Source of the DNA: Sabellastarte sp. h YS-2021
Lineage: Eukaryota > Annelida > Polychaeta > Sabellida > Sabellidae
Reading direction: 5' to 3'
Assembly: GCA_964017235.1 (NCBI GenBank)
Contig: OZ024930.1
Span: 27,346,614-27,410,613, forward strand
Length of the DNA: 64,000 nucleotides
Below, piece after piece: positions 10,241 to 21,073 of this stretch; the first letter of the stretch is position 1; each line of letters starts with the position of its first letter. The notes below the pieces were generated by a model. It ran no database searches. It saw nothing but the letters and a program-made list of their open reading frames with translations, and had not been told where the DNA came from. Position numbers and translations under genes: made by a program.

Positions 10241-10942
10241 ATGTCTACCATCCACTGGGTGTTTCTCTTACTTTTGTTTTGGAGACAGTCAGGATACAGT
10301 GATTCCAAAGTGTTTATTCCGTTGTCTGCTCATGGTCTTACTTCATTACCAGGCCCCTACAGACTCCATAGCTATGTCCTGAATACACATCATTTCCCTT
10401 GTTTGGCTAAGCGTCATGGTCTTGCGACCCTACTGTTGCTTTGCCATGATATCTCGCTTAATCCTGGACCAATCTCTTTTGGGGCAGTAAATTGTCGGTC
10501 TGTAAGAAACAAGGGACCGTTCATCAATGATACTGTATCAGCACATTCTGTCGACATCCTTGCTGTCACTGAAACACATATTCGCCTGCAGAATACGGAC
10601 AGTCTTCTACATTCCATCACCCCAACAGGTTTCACATTCTGCCACAAACCCCGTATTCATGGTCGGGGCGGTGGTGTTGGATTTTTTATCAACAAAGCTA
10701 TACAGTTTAGATCAATGGATACTCCTACATTCAGTTTCTTTGAAAATATTAGCATTGCAATTGGGTCCGCGGCTCAACCACTTGTGTTAACTTGTGTTTA
10801 TCGTCCACCTGGCTCATGCTCTGACAGTTTGCCGGACCAATTTCTCAATCTTTTAGAATCTTTATCCTCAGTTTCTCTCCTCAATCATGCAATATTACAC
10901 CATATGTTCAGACGGCTACCCATCTTCATGGTCATATTCTAG
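10241..10942 (+). pseudogene. LINE endonuclease domain with a 2A-like motif; core deleted
   Basis: The first plausible Met is at 10241, followed by a hydrophobic stretch (WVFLLLLFW). LLLLCHDISLNPGP follows, with NPGP at 10460-10471; this resembles the 2A ribosome-skipping motifs reported at the N-termini of some LINE proteins, but the usual acidic residue before the xNPGP is Ser. Endonuclease/exonuclease/phosphatase motifs then appear: AVNCRSVRNK, LAVTETHI, GGGVGFFI and VYRPPGS. The expected GDFN catalytic segment is missing. The protein jumps at about 10890-10906 from NLLESLSSVSLL to a different frame reading QTATHLHGHILDLGLTP, so roughly 40-60 codons are lost. The domain that nicks target DNA is therefore inactive. 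Confidence 0.85.
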
Positions 10943-13231
10943 ACCTTGGTCTCACTCCTACTGATGCCAGTAGCTTTTCCAATGTACGAGTTGCTGAATT
11001 TATCTCCGATCATGCTCTTGTCCTTGCTCAGCTTGATTCAGTTAATCCTCCTTCAAATAAGGAAAAAGTGGTCACCTACAGGAGGTATCATAAAATTGAT
11101 TTGGAAAGTTTGTGTAAGGATTTGGGAAATTGCACATTCGTAAGACGCCCGGGTGATACAGTCAGTGTTCTGTGTGAACAATACTTAGGTGACTTGAGCA
11201 GATTGCTTGATAAGCATGCACCATTGGTAACTCGAACTTCTACTAAACAAGCTACTGGTTGGCTATCTGATTCCTACCTACTGGCAAAAAACATCAGACG
11301 ACAACTGGAAAGAATCTGGCATAAAGATAAATCTGCCTACAATCGATCTAGACTTCGAAAACAGATTGCTTGGTGCAATTCACTGGTCAACAAAGATAAG
11401 GCAAGTTACTTCAGAAACCTTGTCAGAGAAAATGCTAACGACTCCAAGAAGCTATGGCAGGTCTTGCGTTCTGCACTACACTCTGGTCCTGAAGCAGTAC
11501 TCCCTTCTCATGAATCTAAGAAAGGTCTTGTTGACAGGTTTGTCACTTTCTTCAGTGACAAAATAGCTAAAATGAGAAACTCATTTTCCTCTAGTGACTC
11601 ATTCCCCCTTCCTCCTCCACCCGATGTGCCTAATTTCAGCTGCTTTAAACAAGTTTCTCAGGAGGAAATTAGAAAAATTATCATGAAGTCACCCTCGAAA
11701 TCTTGTCTATTAGACCCATGGCCCACATTTCTTGTTAAGGAGTGTATAGATATTTTACTGCCCTCTATTACCAGGCTTGTTAACTGCTCATTGTCAGAAG
11801 GTGTTGTACTTGATGAGTTTAAGAAAGCTATTGTAACCCCAATGATTAAAAAGTCTTCACTACCACCAAATGACTTAAAAAACTACAGGCCTGTTTCAGG
11901 GCTAGGCTTCATATCGAAACTTGTTGAACGTGTTGAATTGAATGACCATGTTAGTGTGAACGGACTGGAGAATGTCAGGCAGTCTGCCTATAAACTAGGT
12001 CACTCAACTGAATCTGCATTGCTTTCAATTAAGAATGTTGTTCATCTGACTTTTCCTAAAGGTGAGGCTACTGCTATCGTTCTCTTGGATCAATCAGCAG
12101 CGTTTGATACTATTGATCGTGATACGCTTCTTGATTCTCTCAACTCCTGGTTTGGTGTCAGCGGGGTTGTCCTCGACTGGTTCAAGTCTTATCTCTCAGA
12201 CCATGTACAGTGCATTAAGAAAGGGTCAATTTTATCTGATGCCAAAACGTTATTGTATGGTGTGCCTCAAGGCTCTGTTCTTGGGCCAATCCTTTTTTCA
12301 CTCTATACCTCTCCGCTGACTAACGTCATACAGAATCATCCTGGTAATAGTTTCCAGTTATATGCTGATGACACACAATTGTATGTGCATCTCACACATA
12401 AAAATGCTTCCTCAGCCCTTGATAAACTGTCACACTACCTTGAAGACGCTAAGAGATGGCTCTCTACAAATAAGCTTAAGCTAAATCCTGATAAGACCGA
12501 ATTCATTGTGTTTGGCTTTAAGTCTCAGCATGAAAAACTTAATCACTCCTTCCCAGTCAATATACTCGGTAATCTTATATCACCAGTAGATGCAGTTAGG
12601 AACCTTGGTGTCTGGTTTGATTCAGATTTCTCATTCTCTTGCCATGTTATGAAAGTCTGCAAGGCTTGTTTTGCTAGTGTCCATGATCTTAAGCGACTCC
12701 GGGGACATCTGACACATGAAGCTGCCCTCATGGCTGCCAATGCTCTGGTCGGAAGTCATCTTGATTACTGCAACTCTCTGTTCAGAGGTCTCTCAGCTCT
12801 GGATCTGCGCAAACTTCAATGTGTTCAGAACAGTCTTGCCAGAATTGTTGCCAACACCACCAAGTATTCACACATCACTCCAGTTAGAAAAGCACTACAA
12901 TGGTTGCCGATTAAGTACCGTTCTATCTTTAAGACTGCCGTGCTTGTTTATAAGTTCCTACACAGTGGTAACCCCAAATACTTTGAACCCTTTCTCATAC
13001 CCAGATATAGTGCATATAACACTCGTCGAAGTCAATCTGATGGCATGTTTCTTGAGGTTCCCCACTTTGCTTCAGTTTTCAAGTCTCAAAAGCATTTTGG
13101 ACTCAGTTTTGCGTATGAAGCAACCTATGATTTGGAATGACCTTCCTGACGAGGTCCGTTCTGCAAACTCACTTGCCTCCTTCAGGTCAAAACTGAAGTC
13201 ATACCTCTTTGGAAAAGCATATCCACCCTAA
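10906..13231 (+). pseudogene. LINE reverse transcriptase, frameshifted near its C-terminus
   Basis: From 10906 the frame gives the endonuclease C-terminus (HILDLGLTP, SDHALVLAQLD), a linker, and then the reverse transcriptase: LLDQSAAFDTID, YGVPQGSVLGPILFSLYT and YADDTQLYVHL (YADD at 12361-12372). The thumb and C-terminal region runs to LPIKYRSIFKTAVLVYKFL. A stop at 13140 follows a frame change. The adjacent frame restores the family ending MIWNDLPDEVRSANSLASF to a stop at 13231. Motifs place it in the CR1/L2 group of the Jockey superfamily. The catalytic triad is intact, but the upstream deletion and the frame change make it non-functional as a whole. Confidence 0.9.
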
Positions 13232-13387
13232 ATTTCCATTCTCCTCCTGCTTTCTCCGAGGTGCTGACCCCTGCAATGTCTCTGGGTTATGAATATTGAA
13301 CAATGTTTTTCATGTGATGCGCCTTAGAGTCTGTCTTTATGACAGAGATTAAGTGCTATAAAAGTCCAATTAGAATTAGAATTATAC

Positions 13388-13650
13388 AGAAAATAGTAGT
13401 GGGCTGAGCACTGACTCTTTGGGGACCCCATAAATGAACTGACAAACTTATGATAGTATTGAGTGAATTTTTATTTCCTTAACATTACTGGTTGTGCAGA
13501 TATGAAATAATCCATTGCATCGCTGTTACACACACACCAAACTAGGACGTGAGACAATCAATGAGAGTACCATGGTCTTCCTTATCAAAGGTCATGGATG
13601 AGTCAAGAAGGATGAGAGAGTTGGTACACCATATGCCAAGGAGAGGTGGA
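13388..13650 (-). pseudogene. Decayed CR1/L2-like LINE, 5' half of the split copy
   Basis: On minus this reads SLILLDSSMTFDKEDHGTLI, DCLTS, FGVCVTAMQWIISYLHNQ and GVPKESVLSPLLFSV in broken frames. These match LLDQSAAFDTID, WFGVSGVVLDWFKSYLS and GVPQGSVLGPILFSL of the plus-strand LINE. The next residues of the same domain (YTPLL ... KVIERQFFAKF) lie at 9940-9992, on the other side of the plus-strand LINE. The two pieces are one element split by that insertion. Confidence 0.85.
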
Positions 13651-14844
13651 CTTTGTTTTTAATGTTTAACAAAACAGTTTCTGTCGAGTGTCCACATAAA
13701 ATCAGACTGGAACAGTTTGTCACGTTGGCTACTATTGAAAGGACTGTTAAACTACTCGGCAACTACTCACTCTACCAGTTTTTAGATAAAACAAGGCCTT
13801 GACACTGGGCAGTAGCTCTTCATATTTTCACTTGGTATAGATGGCTAAACATCATAAACCAAACCACTAAAACAGTAAAATGATATATCTGAAGGTAAAA
13901 ATACTATAAAAATATATAAAACCAAGCATCAATGATGTAGGTGCTATATACTATACAGATTGTGCACTGAATGATTGAAGGAAATCATTCAATAAATTTG
14001 CTACTGTAGAGAGGGGTGAGCACCAGCTACACAGCAGTAACAACATATAATGGCACTGTTCGACAGACTTAGTAGCAAAAATTCTAATATAAACTCTACA
14101 AACATGGTGCACTAAAATTTATTTTTAGAGCTGGAAAGAATAACTTAGAAACAGCCCAAAACTATCGTATCACAGACGTAAAACAGGCCATTTTCTTGGA
14201 CCAGTTAGGACCATGCTTCATCACTCTCCTGTAATTTTTGATTTAGGTGATTGCTATGCTCTCTGGTTTTAATTACTTATAGTGACTATTGTAGTAATAA
14301 ATACTGATTGTATATCCTGTAACAAACTACCGAGCATGAGGTATTTATTACTATTATAAAGACCGGCCTACCTGGTTAAAGAAAGATCCTTTTACTTTTG
14401 TAAGGTGACACAAACAAGGGAGCTGCCATACTGTTTTAAATGCACGATTACTCTTGTAAAAGTGGACAAATTTTGAAACGAGAAAAGATTATGACTGTTT
14501 AGTCTAGCTTTGGGTTTATCTGGATGAAACGGGTAAGACTCAGAAAACCATGGGAAGAAAGGGAGTTAAATCCTGATTCAAATCAAATATATTGCTTTCA
14601 TATAAAGTCTTCAGTCCATAAAGCAAAAACTGACTGACAACCAGTCCAATATATGTGCATGGAGGTCATGGGACATATGTAAAGCTAAGTTTATGGAAAA
14701 ATATCTTTGTTTAATTGTTTCAATTCAGCACGAAAAAATTGAATTATAAAATGTCTTTCAATTTGGACCTTTTTCATATTAAAACTGGATCACTAAAGTT
14801 TATTCTTGATAAGTGTTGATTATATTTATTTCAATTTAACAGGA
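13651..14844. other. Non-coding stretch
   Basis: No recognisable gene or well-defined repeat. The part next to the LINE relic (13650-13800) may be older LINE sequence too degraded to read. Confidence 0.4.
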
Positions 14845-17404
14845 TAAGTGAAAGTAACTTTCTTAATATGTAATATACAAACAAAAGTTTTATCCAAAAG
14901 TAAACAAAGTTTCTTTCGTTTTCCTCTCTAGGCTTTTATAAATACATCTATCCTGTAGAATGCTTAATGATGAAGTCACTTGATGGAAAAAGTCGATCAC
15001 TGTAAATCTTTTTCTGTCAATAGTTTTATAATAAAATCTCATTCCCAAAAAAGACAAAGATCTTACTGAGCTAAAATCATGGAGACCCTTGTCTATCTTG
15101 AACACAGATTATAAAATCTTAACAAAAGTTTTAGCTAATAGATTGAAAATAGCTTTACCTGAATTGATAAATGCTGATCAAATAGGATATATGAGTGGCA
15201 GAAGTTGTTTTGAGAATATTAGACTTATCTCAGATATGATTGAATTTTGTAAAATAAAAAACATCCATGTATAATACTTTTAGTTGACTTTGAAAAGGCG
15301 TTTGATTCCATAAACTGGACTTTTCTTAAACATGTGCTGCAAAAATATGGATTTGTCAAAAACTTCCAGAAATGGATTGCCACCTTGTATTCAGAAATTG
15401 AAAGTTGTGTCTCAAATAATGGTCACATGTCTTCTTTTTTCAAACTTTCAAAGGGGGTAAGACAGGGTTGTCCTATCAGTGCACTTTTGTTTTTTTAGTA
15501 GTAGAGGTTGTAGCTATAATTTTGCGACACTCTGAAGAATTAACTGGTATTATTGTTGGCCAAACAGAAATACGTCTCTGTATGTTTGCTGATGACATGA
15601 CTATGTTTCTTTATAATCTGGAATCAGTAAAGGTAGTTATGGAAATATTTGAAGAATTCTATAGATACGCAGGTCTAAAATTAAATAAGAAAAAAACAGA
15701 AGCTCTTGCATTACAATCTATTGATTGCACACCAAATAATTTGTTTGGTATCAAATGGAAGATGAAAGATGAAAACTATGCAAAATACTATAAACTCATG
15801 GAGCTCAAGATGTCTCACAATTAAAGGCAAAATAACGGTATTAAAATCTCTGATAGTTCCACATCTGCAGCAACTAGCTTCTGTTTTTCCCTTGAATGAT
15901 ACATGTATTGCTCATATGGAGAAAATAATTTTTAATTTTGTCTGGAGCAATAGAAAGCATTTGGTTTCAAAAGAAGTGTTGATACTACCAGTTCCTTTGG
16001 GTGGCTTAAAAATGATTTCCACACAGGCTATCATTAATACAGCTCGAATAACCTTTCTTAAACGATTACTCAATAAAATCAATGCTAAATGAAAATTTTT
16101 AGCTCATGAATTAATGGGTTTTAGCAAAGAAGATCTTTTAAACAGAACCAACCCATGCTGTGTTTATAAAACATGCTCAACAAAGTTTTATTCATCTTTA
16201 CTTTACACTTGGTTTAATTTTACAAACGTAGAACCATGCAATAGCTCTGAAGTTTTGCAACAAAATATTTGGAAAAATGTGTCAATATGCATAGGCAATG
16301 ATATAATTTACAAAAATTATAAAGATTGGGTAAATGCAGGAATAACCTCAATAAAAGATATATTTGACATAAAGAATTGTAGTTTTATGAATAGAGAAGA
16401 GCTTGAAAGAATGTATAATATAAATATATCTATTATGAAATATAATCAAATAATCTCAGCTATCCCAAGGAAATGGAAGAGACTTCTACAGACACCATTG
16501 CTCACTAATGTTGGTTCAGGAGATCGAATTCCATATAAAAGTTTCAGTAATATACAAACAGTAAAAAATAGTCAAATTTATAAATATTTTGTAACCCAGA
16601 AGATAATAACGCCTGTCAGTCAAAATAAATGGGTTGTGTATTACCCCTTTCTTGAACATGTAGATTGAAAAAAAATAAACATGCTATGTTTCAAGATTGT
16701 AAAAGACACGTATATACAAACTATGCAGTTCAAGATCCTACATCGCGTTTATAATTGCAATTATAATTTGTTTACTTGGGGAATAAGCCAAACTCAGAGC
16801 TGTGAAAGCTGTCAAGGTGTAGATAATTTGGAACACTATTTTTACTATTGCCAGGATGTCAAATCCTTTTGGGAAAATGTTAGTGAATGGCTAGCGGTAA
16901 ATATGAATATCAACAAGACATTCACAGTCTTAGAGGTTCTTCTAGGTCTCATAAACTTGAATCGAAAGTTTTTTTATATGGTCAATTTGGTTGTACTTCT
17001 AGGTAGGTAATTCATAAGCAGATGTAAAAGAAATAAAAAGCTGATACTTTTTATAGCATATTTAGATTTGATCAAAGAAACCCTTGTAGTAATGGAACAA
17101 AGCGCAAATATCAAGGATGAAAACGAGTCATTCATGGAAAAATTCAGTTTATTAAAATGTGTTATACGAGATAGTATTACAGCACAGACTGTTGTATAAA
17201 TATATTATTTTAGCAATGAACGAAATGCAAATGTCAAAGATTAAAATGAGTCATTCATGGAAAAAGTTGGTGTATTAAAAATGTGTTATATGAGACACAG
17301 TTATTACAGTATAGATTGTTGTGTAACATATCTTTTTTTTCTCTTGTAAACTTGTAATGTAACGTTGAACTTTAAACTGAAATAAACATATGAAATACAA
17401 AAAG
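14845..17404 (+). pseudogene. L1/Tx1-like LINE reverse transcriptase, 5'-truncated and multiply broken
   Basis: Open pieces in changing frames give a linear L1-type order: LIPKKDKDLTELKSWRPLSI, ILTKVLANRLKIALPE and DQIGYMSGRSCFENIRLI. After a stop at 15274 come LLVDFEKAFDSINWTFLKHV, GVRQGCPISALLF and FADDMTMFL (15585-15611), then IVPHLQQLASVFPLND and a C-terminal CESCQGVDNLEHYFYYC zinc-knuckle-like motif at about 16.8 kb. Frame changes or stops occur near 15274, 15490, 15790-15824, 16092, 16668 and 17010; the frame resumes at 17017 to about 17199. The 3' end near 17404 has AATAAA and an A-rich tail. No endonuclease domain was recognised upstream, so it is probably 5' truncated. Confidence 0.85.
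17100..17330 (+). repeat. Diverged tandem duplication at the 3' end of the L1-like LINE
   Basis: The segment around GAGTCATTCATGGAAAAA and TGTGTTATACGAGA (about 17125-17190) recurs about 120 bp downstream as GAGTCATTCATGGAAAAA and TGTGTTATATGAGA. The copies differ by many changes, so the duplication is old. Confidence 0.6.
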
Positions 17405-17769
17405 TTTTAAGATAAAAGATGACCTTTTCTCCTAGACCTAAACTTGTTAGAAAAGCTAAGCAGTGCAATCCCTGTGGTACATGGTACAGGTCAAAAATGA
17501 TATGTAAATAAAATGATTCAGTCTGTTACACTATGTTCAGATCCAGTCATTTTAAGCTGAACAAATTGGTGAAAATAAAATTTAAATCAGAAGGCAGGAA
17601 ATTATTCTAGATAGAATTGGACCTCTACTACTCCATGCCATAACTTGGCTCAACTTGCACACAATCTTTTAAAAGTTGGAATATCCCTTTTCAATTCTAA
17701 ATTATTTGCCTCTGCTCACAGCGTATCATCTTTGGTATAAATAAACAAGGTTTTGTCATATCAGCTTCC
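17405..17769. other. Non-coding stretch
   Basis: No gene recognised. The last 5 bp (CTTCC, 17765-17769) are the left copy of the target duplication flanking FB1. Confidence 0.4.
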
Positions 17770-18054
17770 CTACGAAGCCCAGTAAGGGACACAGAACTGA
17801 TTTCTTGGCATTTCTTATCTGGCCCCCACAATAAGTCGTACAAATGAGTTAGCAACTCATTGCCACAAGTAAACAACTCATTACCATGTCTAAGTCATTC
17901 CCACAAGCTAGCAAGTCGTTCCCACAAGATAGCAAGTCGTTCCCAGAAGTTAGCAAGTTGATCCCACAAATAAGCAAGTGATTACCACAAGCTAGCAAGT
18001 CGTTACCACAATATATGAAGTCATTCCCACAAGTTACTAAGTCATTCTTTGATT

Positions 18055-18547
18055 CTAGACTGAGTTTCTGTCCTGTCGCGCATTGCTGTTGATATTTCTG
18101 ATGCTACGCAATGGCGATGGACAGAGTTCACATGTTCCTGTTTTCTGTGTAAATCTCGAACTGTGGGGAATTATTGTGTTCACTTTCAAACTCCTTGTTA
18201 TGTCTATTATAGCTGTATCCAGTTTACAATACATATGTTATTAAATTAAACTGCTTTTAGAAGCCAGAAATTTCTTTTGTAGATAACTATGTAATGTTGA
18301 AGGTTTGTTTACATTTTGAAAATTGGTTGAAATATGTACATGCCAGTTTGATTGCATGAAATATAAGTGAACAGCACATATACATACCCTAAAGAAACCA
18401 AATAAAACTTTATTCTTGTGGTAATATGTGTACAAATATGCTGTTCAAAATTTACACAGAAAACAAGTACATGTGAGCTCTGTCCCTCACCATTGGGTCC
18501 ATCAGTATATCAATAGCAATTAGCGATGGAACAGAAACTCGGTCTAG
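18055..18547. mobile_element. Inverted-repeat MITE with 8-bp target duplication CTTTGATT
   Basis: A 493-bp insert starts CTAGACTGAGTTTCTGT and ends with the inverted version ACAGAAACTCGGTCTAG. CTTTGATT flanks it at 18047-18054 and 18548-18555. Inverted-repeat similarity extends about 120 bp inward from each end (GACAGAGTTCACATG against CATGTGAGCTCTGTC). FB2 has the uninterrupted site (CTTTGATGCCATTG near 39.52 kb). An 8-bp duplication fits hAT-like mobilisation, but the termini are not a classic hAT signature. No coding capacity. Confidence 0.85.
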
Positions 18548-19076
18548 CTTTGATTCCAATGTACAGGCAATTTCTTAGTCTATGATACCTAACTTATGTA
18601 GAGATCACCCATCTACTAGCACACTGTCCAAGGTTACATATGCCTGTAGACTTTTAGTGACCTTCAGAAGTCGAATATTTTCTCTAGTATGTCCAACTTT
18701 TATACCATTATGGTTGTCATTTTGCAATTTTAATGGTTATTCTTCTTAGTTACCTAAGTGTCCTTCAGAGGTCACCTATTTATTATTACAGGTATATTGC
18801 ATTACTGTATTTAAGAGGTTTACCACTAATTTACTACTAATGGGGTAAAGGTTGTTGTAAGTAGTCACTGTTATAACTGTTGTGTATAATAAATATCTTA
18901 AACCCCTGTTTAGGAATGAGTTAGTAATTGCTGGGAACCAATTAGTAAGTGGTGGGAATGTGTAACTAATGGTGGGAACAAGTTCGTAAGTGGTGGGAAC
19001 AAGATAGTGAGTGGTGGGATTGAGTTTGTAAGTGGTGGGAACGAGTTTGTAAGTGCTGGGAACGACATAATAAGTG

Positions 19077-19374
19077 CAGCCCCCCAGTGACCCCAAGACA
19101 ATGAAACACCATAGTGGGTTTTCAAATATCTATTTCTAATATTTCTTTTTTTCTATGCACATATCCATGATTCATTATTTTTGTATACACACGCAATAGT
19201 TGAATGCAAGCTGACCACATTTTTCAAAATTTAAAGGTCAAACTGACATTAAAAACGTCACAAGGCCTGAGAGGTGCATAAGCACGAAAGTGAGATCGTT
19301 CAAGCCCCAAATACGACCAGAATTACTGACTTCAGTACATGGAGGAAATTAGAATTGTGATATGGTCAACCCCC
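19077..19374 (+). mobile_element. SINE-like insert with 14-bp target duplication
   Basis: The 14-mer CGACATAATAAGTG flanks a 298-bp insert at 19063-19076 and 19375-19388, interrupting the minisatellite arm of FB1. Inside, GGCCTGAGAGGTGCATAAG and GATCGTTCAAGCCCC (about 19265-19308) resemble the A and B boxes of a tRNA-derived promoter, though they lie in the middle of the insert. A long duplication fits target-primed insertion by a LINE. Confidence 0.55.
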
Positions 19375-19601
19375 CGACATAATAAGTGGTGGGAATGAGT
19401 TAGTATGTGGTGGGAATGACTTAATAAGTGGTATGGACGAGTTAGCAAGTGGTGGGAATGAGTTAGTTAGTGGTGGGAACGAGTTAGTAAGTGGTGGGAA
19501 CGACATAGTAACTGCTAATTCATGAGAATGACTTAGTATCTTGTGATAGCAACTTGTTAACTCATGGTAACAAGATAAAAAAAGATACTAAAACAATTCT
19601 A

Positions 19602-19805
19602 TGTGGGGATGGCATCCCGGGTGCCAGTCCAGTCAGTGGCTTCTGGGGTGTTTTAATAAATTTATTCTTGTTTGTAGTTGCCCTATTTTATGATTGGTTG
19701 ACCTTAAGTTGACCTGACTTCCTATGAATTCCCGCTTTTGGAAGCCATCTTCACTTGTAAATTTTAAACCAAGGAGGAAACACCTCTCTTATAAAACAAA
19801 AATTT
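19602..19805 (+). repeat. Ngaro E3 split repeat A1
   Basis: The 204-bp left repeat matches A2 at an offset of 5711. It starts TGTGGGGA, has a near-palindrome (TGGCA, TCCCGGG, TGCCA at 19610-19626), and ends with a TATAAAA-containing stretch (19790-19796) that may serve as a core promoter for the gag transcript. Confidence 0.95.
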
Positions 19806-20102
19806 TATTTCGAATTTTCGATTTTACACTAATTGTTTTAGAAACTCTGGAGCTTCAGCCACAATACTGAAACCTCAGAGTTTCAGTATTTTTCAGAGTG
19901 AATGGCAAGTTGGTGATCCAGGAAGCCGTTCTTTTGTTGCCCGTCGATTGAAGTGATAATTGACATATGTGCGTTCGCTCTGGGATTCATCTCTTGGAGC
20001 TTCATTGAAGGGCTGTATAAATTTTATTATTTTATATTTTGGTCATCCAAATTTCGAACGCGCACATTTCAATTGTCAGTCAGTGATTGATTATTCCAGA
20101 AA

Positions 20103-21062
20103 ATGCCGAGAAAATTCTTCAAGTGCAAGGCTTGTGGGGACACGCATGAACGACCCATTAATTCCAAATGCCAGCATATTGACAATATTGAAACCAGTGA
20201 TTTAGATGGTGACAGTGTTAGTGAAGCAGGACAAATGGACATTAACCAACAAATTCTGCATGAACTGAAGCAACTGAGTGGCAGAATTTCGAAAGTGGAA
20301 CAGAAAGTTGACAGTCAGGACAAGGGACATTTTGATTCACCAAAATCTGTCAATAGTGCCACTTCGACGGCGTCATCCAGCCAAGTCGACGCGGATCTGG
20401 TACTCCCTACACTGACGGGACTGAAGAATGCCAAGCATCTCCAGACACAGGTGGACCAGAGGTTACAAGAACTACAGGCCATCAACATGCAAGGCAAGTT
20501 CAAATCCCAGAGGGGAGGGTCTAGTGATACTGTGTGGTGTAAGAGGGAGGTGCCTTGGCCTCAAAATTTTATACTCTCGGGTTCGAGTAAAAGTAGAACA
20601 TCCTATGATAGCTTGTCAATGTCACAGTGGGTTTCGGGCTTTAGTGCCATAATCCGGGAAGAGTCGGATCCGGAAACCAAAAATCAGATGTTGGAATATT
20701 TGTCGGATCTAATGGAAGATTCTCACGATTTCGGGTGGCAGTCAGCCAAGGCTGCTCACGCGGTTCTTCTGTGCAAAATGGAAGAAAATAAAATTTCCTG
20801 GAACGAAACCACAAAAATCGACCGCGTTCGCAGGGTACATGCCCAACGATTGGTTACCACTGGCCATAAGAAAGTCAATAGCAAAGATAAACCGATACCT
20901 TGCAGATATTTTCAAAAGGGAACGTGTGGCCAAACTAAAGATCACGAAAACAATGGTCAAATGTATTTACATGTCTGTGCCAGTTGTTTTGTATCTGGTA
21001 AATCACACACTCACCCACAAAAAGATTGTAAACGGTCAAAAAACGACCAAGGCACTGCCTAA
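20103..21062 (+). CDS. Ngaro E3 Gag-like protein (ORF1)
   Basis: The 319-residue protein is the structural, RNA-binding ORF1 product, expected to assemble in the cytoplasm around the element's RNA. The start at ATG 20103 is supported by an N-terminal CKACGDTHERPINSKC motif; E4 has a matching CKSCKTRHLPPTGKKC. A short coiled-coil-like helix follows (QILHELKQLSGRISKVEQKV). Then come a conserved KSQRGG and WPQNFILSG segment and the hallmark YDSLSMSQWVSGF ... LMEDSHDFGWQSAKAAHAV. The C-terminal Cys/His cluster is CRYFQKGTCGQTKDH, HVCASCF and HPQKDC. The stop at 21060-21062 lies in a stem-loop after a slippery heptamer, so a fraction of ribosomes probably continue into pol. Confidence 0.93.
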   Translation: MPRKFFKCKACGDTHERPINSKCQHIDNIETSDLDGDSVSEAGQMDINQQILHELKQLSGRISKVEQKVDSQDKGHFDSPKSVNSATSTASSSQVDADLVLPTLTGLKNAKHLQTQVDQRLQELQAINMQGKFKSQRGGSSDTVWCKREVPWPQNFILSGSSKSRTSYDSLSMSQWVSGFSAIIREESDPETKNQMLEYLSDLMEDSHDFGWQSAKAAHAVLLCKMEENKISWNETTKIDRVRRVHAQRLVTTGHKKVNSKDKPIPCRYFQKGTCGQTKDHENNGQMYLHVCASCFVSGKSHTHPQKDCKRSKNDQGTA

Positions 21063-21073
21063 GTGCAGTGCTT
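21038..21073 (+). promoter_or_regulatory. Candidate -1 ribosomal frameshift signal at the gag-pol junction
   Basis: The heptamer A AAA AAC (21038-21044) is in the correct phase for gag (codons TCA AAA AAC). After a 5-nt spacer a 9-bp stem forms between AGGCACTGC (21050-21058) and GCAGTGCTT (21065-21073), with one G-U pair and a 6-nt loop holding the gag TAA. The -1 frame is closed upstream by TAA at 21029-21031 and then open to the end of pol, so the overlap is about 30 nt and includes the heptamer. Confidence 0.75.

Larger units (their letters stand above)
9998..13382 (+). mobile_element. CR1/L2-like LINE inserted into an older LINE, TSD TATAC
   Basis: The element is bounded by TATAC at 9993-9997 and 13383-13387. 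It runs from a short 5' region through endonuclease and reverse transcriptase to a 3' end with a CAATTAGAATTAGAATTA-type short tandem tail. It interrupts the reverse transcriptase of a minus-strand LINE of the same group, which resumes on each side. No separate ORF1 was seen, so it may be 5' truncated. Frame changes and an internal deletion make it non-autonomous. Confidence 0.88.

Noticed and set aside
18776..19125. Two overlapping minus-strand reading frames rich in Pro/Thr repeats
   Set aside because: They are translations of the 21-bp minisatellite arm of FB1, not a protein.
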